NCBI RefSeq assembly: GCF_004001065.1
Contig: NZ_BIML01000017.1
Coordinates: 52,662-116,661, forward strand
DNA from: Paenibacillus xylaniclasticus
Lineage (GTDB): Bacteria > Bacillota > Bacilli > Paenibacillales > Paenibacillaceae
Direction: 5' to 3'
DNA length: 64,000 nt
Under the pieces are notes generated by a model. It did not search any database. It was not told the DNA's origin and worked only from the letters and a program-made list of their open reading frames with translations. This document shows positions 1 through 8,244 of this stretch, in pieces (positions within the stretch are counted from its first letter, which is position 1; each line of letters starts with the position of its first letter). Made by a program: the position numbers and the translations under genes.

Positions 1-341
1 GTATGCGTACCGTATACAAACGTAAACATAGCAAGCTATCCGAGCTCATTCATACCTACTGGCCGGGCCGAGTTCATATTAACGGAGACTGCGCAGGACT
101 TCACTTGGAAATAACCGTTCAAACCTCCTATAGCGCCAGGCAGCTTGTTGATCTGGCAGCTCGCGCCGGCATCCTCATCTATCATCAACAAGATGTCGAG
201 GAACGGACAGCTGCTGCGAACAGTAAAGATCACCAAGGCGAACCGCGTCTTTATCTCGGCTTCGGAGGCTTAAGCGCTGCCGAGATGACGCAAGGTATCC
301 AGCGCCTCGCCCGTGCATGGTCGCACATCTGGCAGCCGTAA
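1..341 (+). CDS. MocR/PdxR-type GntR-family regulator, C-terminal fragment
   Basis: The reading frame is already open at the left edge, so only about the last 113 residues are present and the first visible ATG is probably internal. The piece matches the end of the fold-type I aminotransferase domain of MocR-type regulators. A GLHLEI segment is followed by RLYLGFGGLSAAEM and a final helix RLARAWSHIW, the usual end of this family. Family members bind PLP and control vitamin B6 or amino-acid genes; which target applies cannot be told from the fragment. An EamA exporter follows on the same strand after 147 bp. Confidence 0.75.
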   Translation, partial: MRTVYKRKHSKLSELIHTYWPGRVHINGDCAGLHLEITVQTSYSARQLVDLAARAGILIYHQQDVEERTAAANSKDHQGEPRLYLGFGGLSAAEMTQGIQRLARAWSHIWQP

Positions 342-488
342 GACTCCATCACAGGGCTGCCGGACATCCCAAACCTCCCCCGCTCGTTGCCAGCTATTAC
401 ATAGCGGTATCTTTTTCACTTTCTTAACCGAATGTAGTAGTATTACAGACGATGCATTTTAACATATAGGCAGGGAGATTTCGTCTTT

Positions 489-1382
489 ATGAGTTCAGTC
501 CGCAAACCAGCCATTACCTATGAGCTCCTATATGTGATCGGCATTATCGCGATTTCGTTCTCCTCGATATTCGTTCGCTGGTCCAGCGCCGATGCCGCCG
601 TCACCGCAATGTACCGGCTCTACTTGACCAACGCGCTGATGCTGCCTCTATTGTGGCGCTTCCGCCGGGAATGGCTTCAACTGACGTTAAAGCAATGGGG
701 GCTGTTAAGCATATCCGGCGTCATGCTGGCCCTCCATTTCTTGCTGTGGATGGCTTCGTTAAGCTACACGACCGTCGCCAGCTCTACAGTCATCCTGACG
801 CTGGAGCCCGTGTTCGTGATGATTGCCTCCTTCCTGCTGTTCGGTATCAAAGCGAACCGCACGATGCTCCTCGGTATGAGTATTGCGATGATCGGCTCAA
901 TCATTATCGGCTCCGGTGACTTCAGCCTTTCCGCCGACGCACTGCTCGGCGATGTGCTGTCGCTGCTCGGCGCGGCCGCTGTAGCTGTCCATATGATGAT
1001 CGGGAAGCAGCTAAGAAGCGAAAGCAGCCTCAGCGCTTACGTCTACAATTTCTCGGTATTCTTCATAGCGGCGTCGTCTCTAGCGCTGTATAACCTTGTC
1101 CGCGGTAACCCATTTACCGGATATAGCGGACAAGATTGGAGAGCATTTCTGCTTCTCGCGATCGTCCCGACGCTGTTCGGCCATTACTTATTCAACTGGC
1201 TGCTGAAATATTTGAACACGACAGCCGTCTCCATGTCAGTGCTGGGCGAGCCCGTCATCGCATCTGTTCTTGCCTGGATACTGCTGAACGAGGAGTTAAC
1301 CGTCTACCAGTCCGCCGCGGGCCTGCTTATTCTGTTCGGCGTCTGGTTGTTCATCCGGCATGGGAAGGAAGCACCCGCTTAA
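489..1382 (+). CDS. EamA/DMT-family metabolite exporter
   Basis: This 297-residue protein has about ten hydrophobic segments arranged as two EamA repeats, the standard layout and length of the drug/metabolite transporter superfamily. The first repeat has SFSSIFVRWSSADA near its start. The second ends in GEPVIASVLAWILLNEELT, the characteristic closing segment of EamA domains. It should sit in the cytoplasmic membrane and export a small metabolite. The substrate is unknown. A GGGAG ribosome site lies rather far (about 11 nt) from the ATG. The adjacent MocR-type regulator could control it, which is inference from position only. Confidence 0.85.
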   Translation: MSSVRKPAITYELLYVIGIIAISFSSIFVRWSSADAAVTAMYRLYLTNALMLPLLWRFRREWLQLTLKQWGLLSISGVMLALHFLLWMASLSYTTVASSTVILTLEPVFVMIASFLLFGIKANRTMLLGMSIAMIGSIIIGSGDFSLSADALLGDVLSLLGAAAVAVHMMIGKQLRSESSLSAYVYNFSVFFIAASSLALYNLVRGNPFTGYSGQDWRAFLLLAIVPTLFGHYLFNWLLKYLNTTAVSMSVLGEPVIASVLAWILLNEELTVYQSAAGLLILFGVWLFIRHGKEAPA

Positions 1383-1498
1383 GCAGGGAACAATAGGATA
1401 CGAGATTTATCCCTTTTATACCTTGCCCTAGGGGGCCGATAGGGGTATGCTGAGTAGTAGAAGCTTAAGAAGACTACATAGATAGGAATCGATTGCTC

Positions 1499-2293
1499 AT
1501 GACTATTGGATTCTTTGATTCAGGCCTCGGCGGGCTCTCCGTATTAGCGGAATCGCTGCGCAAGCTGCCCGATCAAGATTATCTCTATATGGCCGATACA
1601 CTTCACGTCCCATACGGGTCCAAGACGAACGCCGAAGTGAAAGAATATGTGTTCCAAGCTGTTGAACGAATGATGGCCGAAGGCATCGATGCGCTCGTCG
1701 TCGCCTGCAATACGGCAACCAGCATTGCCGTGGAAGATTTGCGGGCCATGTACGATCTGCCCATCGTCGGCATGGAGCCGGCTGTGAAGCCAGCAGTTGA
1801 GATGAACCGCGCCACAGGTAAGAGAGTGCTGGTCACGGCGACGCTGCTGACGCTGACCATGCCGCGCTATTATGCACTCGTTAATCGCGTGGATGAAGGC
1901 GGTATCGTCGATTCACTGCCGCTGCCTGAGCTTGTTCACTATTGCGAGAATCTGCAGTTTGATCCTGACGTAATGGTGCCCTATTTCCAGAGTAAGCTTG
2001 CACCCTACAATCTGGATGACTATGGGATTATTGTGCTAGGCTGCACGCATTATCCGTTCTACGCCGACATTTTGCGCAGCATGCTGCCTCCGCATATCGG
2101 AATTGTCGACGGCAACGCAGGTACAGTCCGCCGTCTGTCAGCCCTGCTCAACCGGTTCGGCATCGCAGGAAGCGGCAGCGGCAGCGTCACATTCCGATGC
2201 ATGGGCAATGAACCGGCATATTTGGACAAAATGCAAACCGCTCTCGCCTTCATCTCAGAGCGCTTAGAAGCCAGAGAAAACTCCAAAAACTAA
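1499..2293 (+). CDS. murI: Glutamate racemase
   Basis: Glutamate racemase interconverts L- and D-glutamate and supplies D-Glu for peptidoglycan. The start FFDSGLGGLSV and both catalytic cysteines are present: Cys70 in VVACNTATS and Cys182 in VLGCTHYP. The length of about 264 residues fits the family. A TTG at 1493 is in frame, but AGGAA at 1484-1488 is ten bases from the ATG at 1499 and only four from the TTG, so the ATG is preferred. The gene stands alone and faces the peptide-export cluster across a terminator at 2311-2348. Confidence 0.93.
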   Translation: MTIGFFDSGLGGLSVLAESLRKLPDQDYLYMADTLHVPYGSKTNAEVKEYVFQAVERMMAEGIDALVVACNTATSIAVEDLRAMYDLPIVGMEPAVKPAVEMNRATGKRVLVTATLLTLTMPRYYALVNRVDEGGIVDSLPLPELVHYCENLQFDPDVMVPYFQSKLAPYNLDDYGIIVLGCTHYPFYADILRSMLPPHIGIVDGNAGTVRRLSALLNRFGIAGSGSGSVTFRCMGNEPAYLDKMQTALAFISERLEARENSKN

Positions 2294-2310
2294 CTCAGCC
2301 TCATGGCAGA

Positions 2311-2348
2311 TGAAAAGGCCGGACAGCATATCCAAGCTATCCGGCCTT
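2311..2348 (-). terminator. Rho-independent terminator of the peptide-export cluster
   Basis: Inverted repeat AAGGCCGGA ... TCCGGCCTT. Read on the minus strand it ends in CCTTTTC, so it best serves the ABC exporter gene. It may also act weakly for murI on the other strand. Confidence 0.6.
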
Positions 2349-2429
2349 GCACGTATCCAGCATAGAGTTCTCTTTCCTCCGTCGGTTTCTTATTTATTTA
2401 AGTATCAGCCCGATCAAGCTCACCGAGGC

Positions 2430-4283
2430 TTAAGACACCTTAGCCTGAACATCAGCTTCTTGGTACCATTGTGACTGTGTCTTGAACATCGCCGCATAAT
2501 GGCCGTTCTTGGCCATCAGCTGCTCATGGTTGCCCTGCTCGACTAATCTGCCGTCCTGTAGGACGAGAATCAAATCAACCTTCCTGCAGCAGCCAAGACG
2601 GTGGGAAATAAGAAGCGTCGTCTTGCCTTCGGCGATATTAATGAAATCGGTTAACACCTGCTGCTCGGCAATCGGGTCCATCGCTGCCGTTGGTTCATCC
2701 AAGATAATGACGTCCGCATCTTTAATCAACGCCCTTGATAAAGCGATTTTCTGCCACTGCCCCCCCGAGAGCTCATGTCCCCCCTCAAAAAGAGGCCCCA
2801 GCATCGTATCCAGACCATTCGGCAATCGGCTTGCAATTTCGCCAATACCCGTTACTTCCGATACATTGGCCCATTTGCCATTGCTGCCGATCGCATCTGG
2901 ATTGCCGATAAACACGTTCTCCCGCATCGTCAGCTGATAGTGGACAAAATCTTGAAAGATGGCGGCAACATGCTTCCGAAATTCACGTGCGTTCGCCTCG
3001 TCAATCGCTGCGTCGTCATAATATACCTGACCGGCGCTCGCCTCATAAAGCCCAATTAAGCATTTAACCAGCGTGCTCTTGCCAGATCCGTTCTCGCCTA
3101 CAATAGCTACCGTTGCGCCAACCGGAATCTCGACAGATATATCGCGGAGCGAGAACGTATCATTGTTGGGATATTGAAAGCTTAATCGATCGACCGTAAT
3201 GCCCCGTTTCAGCGGAAAATGTATTTGCCGGCCCGACTGCCTCTCTTCCTCGATTGCCGTGAACTGCCGAAACTCATAGGCGAACAAAGCTTCCTCGTAC
3301 ATTTGGGACAGATTCAATGCAATGGCTTGGAACGTATTCCCAGATGTAAATATGGCCTGAATCAAGGCGGCGAAGATTCCGATCCCGATAAACTGCTGCG
3401 TCATCCCCCACACCAGAAAACCAATCGTAATCAGCATACCTAATCCTTGCGCTGCTTCGGCCACCAAATTCATCCTTACGGCACGCCACTCCAATCTTTG
3501 CTGCTCACGAGCGTTGTTCCGGAATGCACGCGACCACAATTCGATTAAGTATCCGCCGGCATCGAATACTCTGATTTCCTTGGCCTCGTCCCTGCCGAGC
3601 AGAAGCCGGAACAGATAGTTCATCCTGCGTACGGTCGGCGTTAACCATTTGGTCTGCCAAAAATGCCATTCACCGGCAAGCATATTTACGATTACAAGCG
3701 GTAGTGCCAGCGCAAACATAATGAAGCCCAGCATCCAATGATAACTCAAGAGGATTACGATGATCGTACTTATACTCATGCCGTTCTTCAGCACACTCAT
3801 AAACGCATGCGAAATGTTCAATACGCGATTGGATAACCCTTGCGAGACACGCTGCAGCAAATTGTGGTGTTCCGGCTGATCGAAATACATTAACGGTATT
3901 TTCGTGGACTTCTCTACAAGCTGCTTATCTAAATGATAAGATGCTGCATAAGCCATTTTCAGCCTGACAATCCGGCCGACTCCATTCAACACGCTTGTCA
4001 GTCCAATAACGGCCGCCATAAGGAGAAGGACCCACAAGGCATCGCGGAAATCCCCGCTGCCATCGTTAGCCACAGCAACAGCAGCCGAATCGACCAATCT
4101 CTGCACCAAGACGATATGAACGCCAGGAATTAACCCTTGCATAAGATTAAGCCCTGCCGAAACAACGAATAGGAGAGGAGCCGCCTTCGCAACTTGAAAC
4201 AGTAAGCTGGATACGCGGCTAATAATCTTCACTTTGTCGGATCCCATATGAACCCATTTCCTATACAATCCCTTTCCTATCAC
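2430..4283 (-). CDS. ABC exporter (permease-ATPase fusion), likely peptide export
   Basis: This 617-residue half-transporter has about six membrane spans in the first 330 residues, then a nucleotide-binding domain. Walker A GENGSGKST is at about 396-404, followed by the signature LSGGQWQKIALSRA and Walker B VIILDEPTAAMDP. The GGQWQ variant recalls bacteriocin and lantibiotic exporters. There is no N-terminal C39 peptidase domain, so it cannot itself remove a double-glycine leader; this fits a leaderless cargo. It is the last gene of the cluster that starts with the cysteine-rich peptide and redox genes. GTG at 4283 has GAGGGG about 12 nt upstream; ATG at 4247 is an alternative start. Confidence 0.85.
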   Translation of the reverse strand: MIGKGLYRKWVHMGSDKVKIISRVSSLLFQVAKAAPLLFVVSAGLNLMQGLIPGVHIVLVQRLVDSAAVAVANDGSGDFRDALWVLLLMAAVIGLTSVLNGVGRIVRLKMAYAASYHLDKQLVEKSTKIPLMYFDQPEHHNLLQRVSQGLSNRVLNISHAFMSVLKNGMSISTIIVILLSYHWMLGFIMFALALPLVIVNMLAGEWHFWQTKWLTPTVRRMNYLFRLLLGRDEAKEIRVFDAGGYLIELWSRAFRNNAREQQRLEWRAVRMNLVAEAAQGLGMLITIGFLVWGMTQQFIGIGIFAALIQAIFTSGNTFQAIALNLSQMYEEALFAYEFRQFTAIEEERQSGRQIHFPLKRGITVDRLSFQYPNNDTFSLRDISVEIPVGATVAIVGENGSGKSTLVKCLIGLYEASAGQVYYDDAAIDEANAREFRKHVAAIFQDFVHYQLTMRENVFIGNPDAIGSNGKWANVSEVTGIGEIASRLPNGLDTMLGPLFEGGHELSGGQWQKIALSRALIKDADVIILDEPTAAMDPIAEQQVLTDFINIAEGKTTLLISHRLGCCRKVDLILVLQDGRLVEQGNHEQLMAKNGHYAAMFKTQSQWYQEADVQAKVS

Positions 4284-4309
4284 CGGTTACGATTTCCCCC
4301 CTCGCCAGG

Positions 4310-4849
4310 TTATGCTGCTTTCCACTTCTCCTGCTCACCCACCTCGATCAAATATTCCATATCACTCTCGTTGTTAACCGTTCCTTTGGCCAACACTTTA
4401 CCCTCAGACGATAAATAATAAGCAAATGGTATAGCAGTAACGCCCATATTATTAAATTCATCGAAGTTGGATGGAATAACGGGAACAGTTTGTATGACGT
4501 TTTGTTGGATCTCGCTTATCTCCTCGCGCTCGCCATCCATTAAGGTGACAATTGGAATACCTTTTTTCTTCTGGAATGCATCCAATAACGGATATAACGG
4601 CTTACAGAAGTTGCAATTGACTGATGCATATAGCACAATCGTCCCATCTTTCGAGCCGTTAATAATTTTTACTTCCTTGTCGTTATTGTCCTTCATGGCT
4701 GGAACGGGAAACAGCTGTCCACGGCCGAGACCCGCGTCTTGATGATATAAAAATTTCTTGGTCGCCTTCTTAATCGTCATGAGCACCGATACTGCAACCA
4801 GTATCATGAAGAGCCATTGCGATACGACAGCATATTCGAATAGACCCAT
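4310..4849 (-). CDS. Membrane-anchored thioredoxin-like protein
   Basis: The protein has 179 residues. One N-terminal membrane span (about residues 8-26) is followed by a thioredoxin-like domain facing the outside. The redox motif is CNFC (Cys79-Cys82), and Pro141 in VTAIPFAYYL is the expected cis-proline. Length and layout resemble MauD/TlpA-type anchored thiol-disulfide proteins. The start at ATG 4849 is set by GGAGGAG six bases upstream; a longer open frame to 4945 has no better site and would overlap the upstream gene by 82 bases. It sits between a MauE-like gene and the ABC exporter. The inferred role is oxidation or isomerisation of disulfides in the six-cysteine peptide. Confidence 0.8.
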   Translation of the reverse strand: MGLFEYAVVSQWLFMILVAVSVLMTIKKATKKFLYHQDAGLGRGQLFPVPAMKDNNDKEVKIINGSKDGTIVLYASVNCNFCKPLYPLLDAFQKKKGIPIVTLMDGEREEISEIQQNVIQTVPVIPSNFDEFNNMGVTAIPFAYYLSSEGKVLAKGTVNNESDMEYLIEVGEQEKWKAA

Positions 4850-4863
4850 CGTTATCTCCTCCA

Positions 4864-5376
4864 CTACACATGTTTGCGGTACGCCGCTAACGAATTCGCC
4901 AAGACATAGCTGCCGAACAAGTTGACGGATAAAATAAACGACCATAATAGATCGGTCAGCTCCATGTCCGAGGTGTTCGGAATGATGCTCTTTTTATACA
5001 GAACGAACAGGCCGATCGCGATCATTAGAATTACGCGAACCGCCGTTTTCCATCCGAATTGTTCGTCGATCATACTTCCGAAACAATTGCACTTCAGCTT
5101 CTTACTTTTTCCTCTAACGATTGCCCACAAGAAAGAAGCCGTCAGCATGAACAGACCGATAAGGCTGAGCATGCGCAGCTCCTCGAACCATATGCCGATC
5201 CCGACGACAACTTCTGCAAGCGGTAAAATCCATATGACGAGGGAAGCAAGCTTACCTGAGATACCTAATCTTTTGAGCGTCACAAGAAAGTCGGCTCTGC
5301 CTACCCATTTGGGAATTGCAGCGAATAGCAATAACACCGATAACAGCATCATTCCAACCATGACTAGATCAATCAA
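4864..5376 (-). CDS. MauE/DoxX-like redox-associated membrane protein
   Basis: This 170-residue protein has four predicted membrane helices and a CNCFG motif (Cys96, Cys98) in the loop before the third helix. That is the layout of the MauE/DoxX family, which passes electrons across the membrane to or from a partner thioredoxin. Translation appears to start at TTG 5376, preceded by AAAGGTGGGG. The thioredoxin-like partner starts 14 bp after its stop. The pair is therefore probably a dedicated thiol-redox relay for the peptide encoded upstream. The relay direction (oxidising is expected for a disulfide-rich export product) is inference. Confidence 0.75.
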   Translation of the reverse strand: MIDLVMVGMMLLSVLLLFAAIPKWVGRADFLVTLKRLGISGKLASLVIWILPLAEVVVGIGIWFEELRMLSLIGLFMLTASFLWAIVRGKSKKLKCNCFGSMIDEQFGWKTAVRVILMIAIGLFVLYKKSIIPNTSDMELTDLLWSFILSVNLFGSYVLANSLAAYRKHV

Positions 5377-5399
5377 TGGAACCCCACCTTTTAACGGTA

Positions 5400-5436
5400 A
5401 TAAAAACGGAAGTGAACAGTCGAACTGTCCACTTCC
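5400..5436 (-). terminator. Terminator/attenuator between peptide gene and export genes
   Basis: A 13-bp stem (GGAAGTGGACAGT paired with ACTGTTCACTTCC, one G-U pair) with loop TCG is followed by GTTTTTATTA on the minus strand. It begins 13 bases after the peptide stop codon and ends just before the MauE ribosome site. Such a partial terminator would give more peptide mRNA than export mRNA. Confidence 0.8.
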
Positions 5437-5448
5437 GCCAAGCTGTTA

Positions 5449-5547
5449 CTAGCAGTTGCAGTAACCGTATACTGCACCGTTTGAATTCATGCATAGATTT
5501 ACATAATTGGCGGGACCACATTTATTAGTAGTGCACAAACATGCCAT
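5449..5547 (-). CDS. Six-cysteine 32-residue peptide, candidate leaderless bacteriocin
   Basis: This tiny gene falls below usual length cut-offs. The product begins MACLCTTNKCG and ends YGYCNC. Its six cysteines are at positions 3, 5, 10, 19, 30 and 32, giving the pattern C-x-C-x4-C-x8-C-x10-C-x-C. There is no signal peptide and no double-glycine leader. Translation is well supported: AGGGGGTGA lies five bases before the ATG. A promoter is visible at 5590-5618 and an attenuator follows the stop. MauE-like, thioredoxin-like and ABC exporter genes come next on the same strand. The six cysteines and the ACxC start recall defensin-like bacteriocins such as laterosporulin, from memory and not aligned. 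Antimicrobial function is inferred. Confidence 0.72.
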   Translation of the reverse strand: MACLCTTNKCGPANYVNLCMNSNGAVYGYCNC

Positions 5548-5589
5548 CAATTTCACCCCCTTTGCTTCATTGGATTGCCTTGCTCGTTC

Positions 5590-5618
5590 ATTATCACATG
5601 CTGAATATTGTGGTACAA
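5590..5618 (-). promoter_or_regulatory. Promoter of the cysteine-rich peptide gene
   Basis: On the minus strand TTGTAC (5613-5618) is separated by 17 bases from GATAAT (5590-5595). A TG dinucleotide one base before the -10 box makes it an extended -10 sigma-A type promoter. The predicted leader before the ATG at 5547 is about 35 nt. Confidence 0.6.
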
Positions 5619-5921
5619 TGATACCGAATTCCTTATTTTATTATATTTGGGAGTAATAGGAGTAATGTCGCGGTCACTTGTTAGTGAATTGGTTCTAAAG
5701 TCTCTCTTATAGGAGAGGCACCGCCTCGCAACATCCTTACAACCGTTACTGTAGTTGGCTTCTACTCGATAAGGTCTATAGTAGGAGCCCTTCTGTTGTT
5801 TATCTTTTCTTTCTAAAATAGGTACGGTTCCTTCCATCTTTTATCTCATTTTGAACCTACTCTAGTCTTAATTTGTATATGTCGACTTTCCTCTTAGTTT
5901 GTCATTTCCTATCGCAAAAAA

Positions 5922-5937
5922 ATGTAAGCGATTACAT
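5922..5937. promoter_or_regulatory. Catabolite-response element (CcpA cre box)
   Basis: ATGTAAGCGATTACAT fits the CcpA consensus WTGNNARCGNWWWCAW at every position. On the minus strand a possible promoter (TTGGAC, 17 bases, TATGTA) overlaps its upstream side. That arrangement would make transcription toward the peptide cluster repressible by preferred sugars. Confidence 0.6.
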
Positions 5938-5998
5938 ACCGAAAGTAGATTTTTAGTCCAATAGAATTACCCTAACGATTTCTCCTCTAGAGTTTGCA

Positions 5999-6026
5999 AT
6001 AAAAAAGCCATCTCGAAAGATGGCTT
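5999..6026 (-). terminator. Terminator of the 6094-6996 gene
   Basis: AGCCATCT-TTCG-AGATGGCT followed by TTTTTATT on the minus strand: a perfect 8-bp stem with a UUCG tetraloop, 68 bases after the stop codon. Confidence 0.85.
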
Positions 6027-6093
6027 GGCTTCTATAACAATAAGAGAACTGTTTATTTAAGAAGAAAGAAGCTCTCAAGAGAACCTTGGCCTT

Positions 6094-6996
6094 CTACACC
6101 CTATCTATTTCAATACCATACGAGCGCAGCGTCCGAAGCCGGTCTACCGTAACCCATCCACGCCACTCTTGCAAGCCGGCCTCACTAATCGCATCGAAGT
6201 TAATCGGCCATCCCCCATCATCCTGCTGCTGCTCCATCAAGACCTGAAGATGCCGCTTCACCTCCTCATCCGTCATGAACCGGCCAACGTAATCTCCTAC
6301 CAGCGGAGCCCAATCAAGCACCTTGTGAACATAGCCCGCCGCATAGGGATCCTTCTCGATTGCACCGGACTGACTCAGCCATTCATCGAGTGTAGGCCGA
6401 ATACGCTCCGCTCGCTCCCGATCGGGTGTATGCTCGAGGAACGCGATCCACTGCACCGCATCGTGATACTGGATCGGCTTTGCAGTCTCCAAATATGTCC
6501 ATACGTATGATAAGCATCGCTCAAACGGCTCGCTCTTCGTCAGCTCCGGAAGCGTCTGCTGCTTATATAGCAGGGCAATCAGCCGGCCAGTCGGGTTAAT
6601 CCAGGGCTCGTCGTACTTGTCCGTCCTCCACCATGGCATGTGCGGATAATCTCTCGAGCTGCGCGTCACAAATGGCAGTCCGCCCTCTGGAAGCACGGAT
6701 GCTTGCAGATAGCGGCCGATCCCCTCTAGAACGACAGAATCGAAGCACTCGATCTCATCCATAATCATAAGAGCCGTCTCCGTCGCCACCGGTTGGCTGT
6801 GCGGGCAGCGAAGGTCCGGCTCGAGGGCATTACCGAACCCGCCATCGGCATTCTGATAAGCACGCAGCGCCTCAATAACCGCCTCTTTCGATCCGCCTTC
6901 AAAGTGATACTCGAATCTTCTTCGGTCAAGCAGTCTCGCATTGTTGTAAATGAACGATCTAGCTTTGTCCAATATGCTTCCTGTTGATTTACTCAA
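6094..6996 (-). CDS. Terpenoid-cyclase-fold (alpha/alpha toroid) protein, function unknown
   Basis: The product has about 300 residues. It contains repeats of the prenyltransferase/squalene-cyclase toroid type: YQNADGGFGNALEPDLR near the N-terminus and QQDDGGWPINF near the C-terminus, both QxxDGG-like turns. The catalytic DxDD of squalene-hopene cyclase is not seen, so a cyclase reaction should not be assumed. The longest open frame reaches 7176, but a TTG at 6996 overlaps the stop of the upstream WYL gene and has GGAGAGGA in front, so translational coupling to that regulator is likely. The two genes form one operon. Confidence 0.7.
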   Translation of the reverse strand: MSKSTGSILDKARSFIYNNARLLDRRRFEYHFEGGSKEAVIEALRAYQNADGGFGNALEPDLRCPHSQPVATETALMIMDEIECFDSVVLEGIGRYLQASVLPEGGLPFVTRSSRDYPHMPWWRTDKYDEPWINPTGRLIALLYKQQTLPELTKSEPFERCLSYVWTYLETAKPIQYHDAVQWIAFLEHTPDRERAERIRPTLDEWLSQSGAIEKDPYAAGYVHKVLDWAPLVGDYVGRFMTDEEVKRHLQVLMEQQQDDGGWPINFDAISEAGLQEWRGWVTVDRLRTLRSYGIEIDRV

Positions 6997-7960
6997 GACT
7001 ATCCTCTCCCTCCGCGGCCTTATAACGGTCCGCCAATTGATTGAACATCTGGTGCAGCTGGCGGCGAAGCTCCTGGGGCTCGATAACCTCCGCATCCATT
7101 CCCAGTGTAAAAAACAATCGGACCGCCCAGCCCCATTCCGATGCCGGACACTGGAAGTCAAGCTCCCACTCGTCACTTGTCAGCTGTTTGACCAGCTCAC
7201 CGACATGCGGGTCCTGCTCAAGCAGCAGCGCTCCGCGGTAAGTCAACCGAGCCACAATACGCGTCGTGGCAGAAGCCCGATTATCTGTCTCCTTGTCCGC
7301 ATCAGCAGCTGCCGTATCGAGCTTTGGCGCCGTCTCTGGCGCTTCGGTAACGATCACCGATTCGAAGCGGTCCACCCGAAATGTTCGTACCTCGTCATGC
7401 TCAGCGGAATACGCCTCGCAATACCAGAAGCCATGCGCGGTGTAGACCCGCTGCGGGCGCAGCAGCAGCTCGCTGCGCCGCCGCTCCGACCGGTACTGTG
7501 CGCTTATCCAAGCGCCAGATGCCGTATGCTCGATCAGCGCAGTCAGATAAGGTGCCGAAGCTTTACGCTCCGGCACCTCCAGCTCGACCTGCTGGAGCAA
7601 TGGCTCGATCTCATTCAGCGTTCGCGGCGGCATGGCAGCGCGCAGCTTGTCAAGTGCCGTCCAACGTGCACGGTTAAACGGTGAGTCCGCCAGCTTAGTC
7701 GTCGCCCGAAGCGCGAATAGAACGGCCAGCGCTTCCTGCGCGTCTAGCTGCAGCGGTGGCAGCTTATAGCCTTCCACCAAACGGTAACCGCCTGTTGGAC
7801 CCGATATCGCATAGATCGGAACGCCGATCTCCGATAGAGACTGCATGTCCCGCAATACCGTCCTGCGCGACACTTCCAGCTTATCTGCTAGCGACTGCGC
7901 CGTCTCCTGCCGCTGCTGCAGTGCCATCAGGATTGCCATTAACCGATCTGACCGCTTCAT
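6989..7960 (-). CDS. YafY-type HTH-WYL transcriptional regulator
   Basis: The protein has 323 residues. An N-terminal DeoR/HTH_11-like winged helix (SLADKLEVSRRTVLRDMQ, about residues 20-37) is followed by a WYL ligand-sensing domain with the VYTAHGFWYCEAY strand, and a C-terminal WCX segment. WYL domains bind small ligands or nucleic acid and often adjust transcription during stress. The ribosome site GGAGGT lies six bases before the ATG. The stop overlaps the TTG start of the downstream toroid protein, so the pair is co-translated. The target genes are not evident. Confidence 0.85.
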   Translation of the reverse strand: MKRSDRLMAILMALQQRQETAQSLADKLEVSRRTVLRDMQSLSEIGVPIYAISGPTGGYRLVEGYKLPPLQLDAQEALAVLFALRATTKLADSPFNRARWTALDKLRAAMPPRTLNEIEPLLQQVELEVPERKASAPYLTALIEHTASGAWISAQYRSERRRSELLLRPQRVYTAHGFWYCEAYSAEHDEVRTFRVDRFESVIVTEAPETAPKLDTAAADADKETDNRASATTRIVARLTYRGALLLEQDPHVGELVKQLTSDEWELDFQCPASEWGWAVRLFFTLGMDAEVIEPQELRRQLHQMFNQLADRYKAAEGEDSLE

Positions 7961-8244
7961 CGCTTACCTCCTGTCCACTCCTATTCTATCAGCCCTATGG
8001 TGACAACTCGTCTGTCACCAATTTGCAGATTCAATCGAACGAATTACCCGCCTGTCATACAACTGGCTGCACGGTCCACAGCAGCGGATACAGCCGCCTC
8101 GAATCAGGCATAACCATGCTACCCCTGTTCTTTCCGCCAGTATACGGCGTCCAGCCGCTCAATACAAACGTCAATCTGTCCTTCCCGAAGCAATCCGTGC
8201 TAAACTAACGGTTATACAGCAAACGATGCAAGGAGAACGCCATA

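Larger units (their letters stand above)
5548..6093. other. Intergenic region upstream of the peptide cluster
   Basis: This 546-bp AT-rich stretch holds the peptide ribosome site and promoter, a perfect cre box at 5922-5937 and the terminator of the 6094-6996 gene at 5999-6026. A 94-codon minus-strand frame (5553-5837) runs through the promoter. It has only a weak ribosome site and an unrecognised product, so it is not called. A small hairpin CTCTCTTATAGGAGAG lies at about 5701-5716. Confidence 0.6.

Noticed and set aside
5553..5837. 94-codon minus-strand frame upstream of the cysteine-rich peptide
   Set aside because: The ribosome site is weak, the product is not recognisable, and the frame runs through the peptide promoter and ribosome site.
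7756..8208. 150-codon plus-strand frame across the WYL gene start
   Set aside because: It is antisense to the regulator and its promoter, with no ribosome site. exoA has its own start at 8245.
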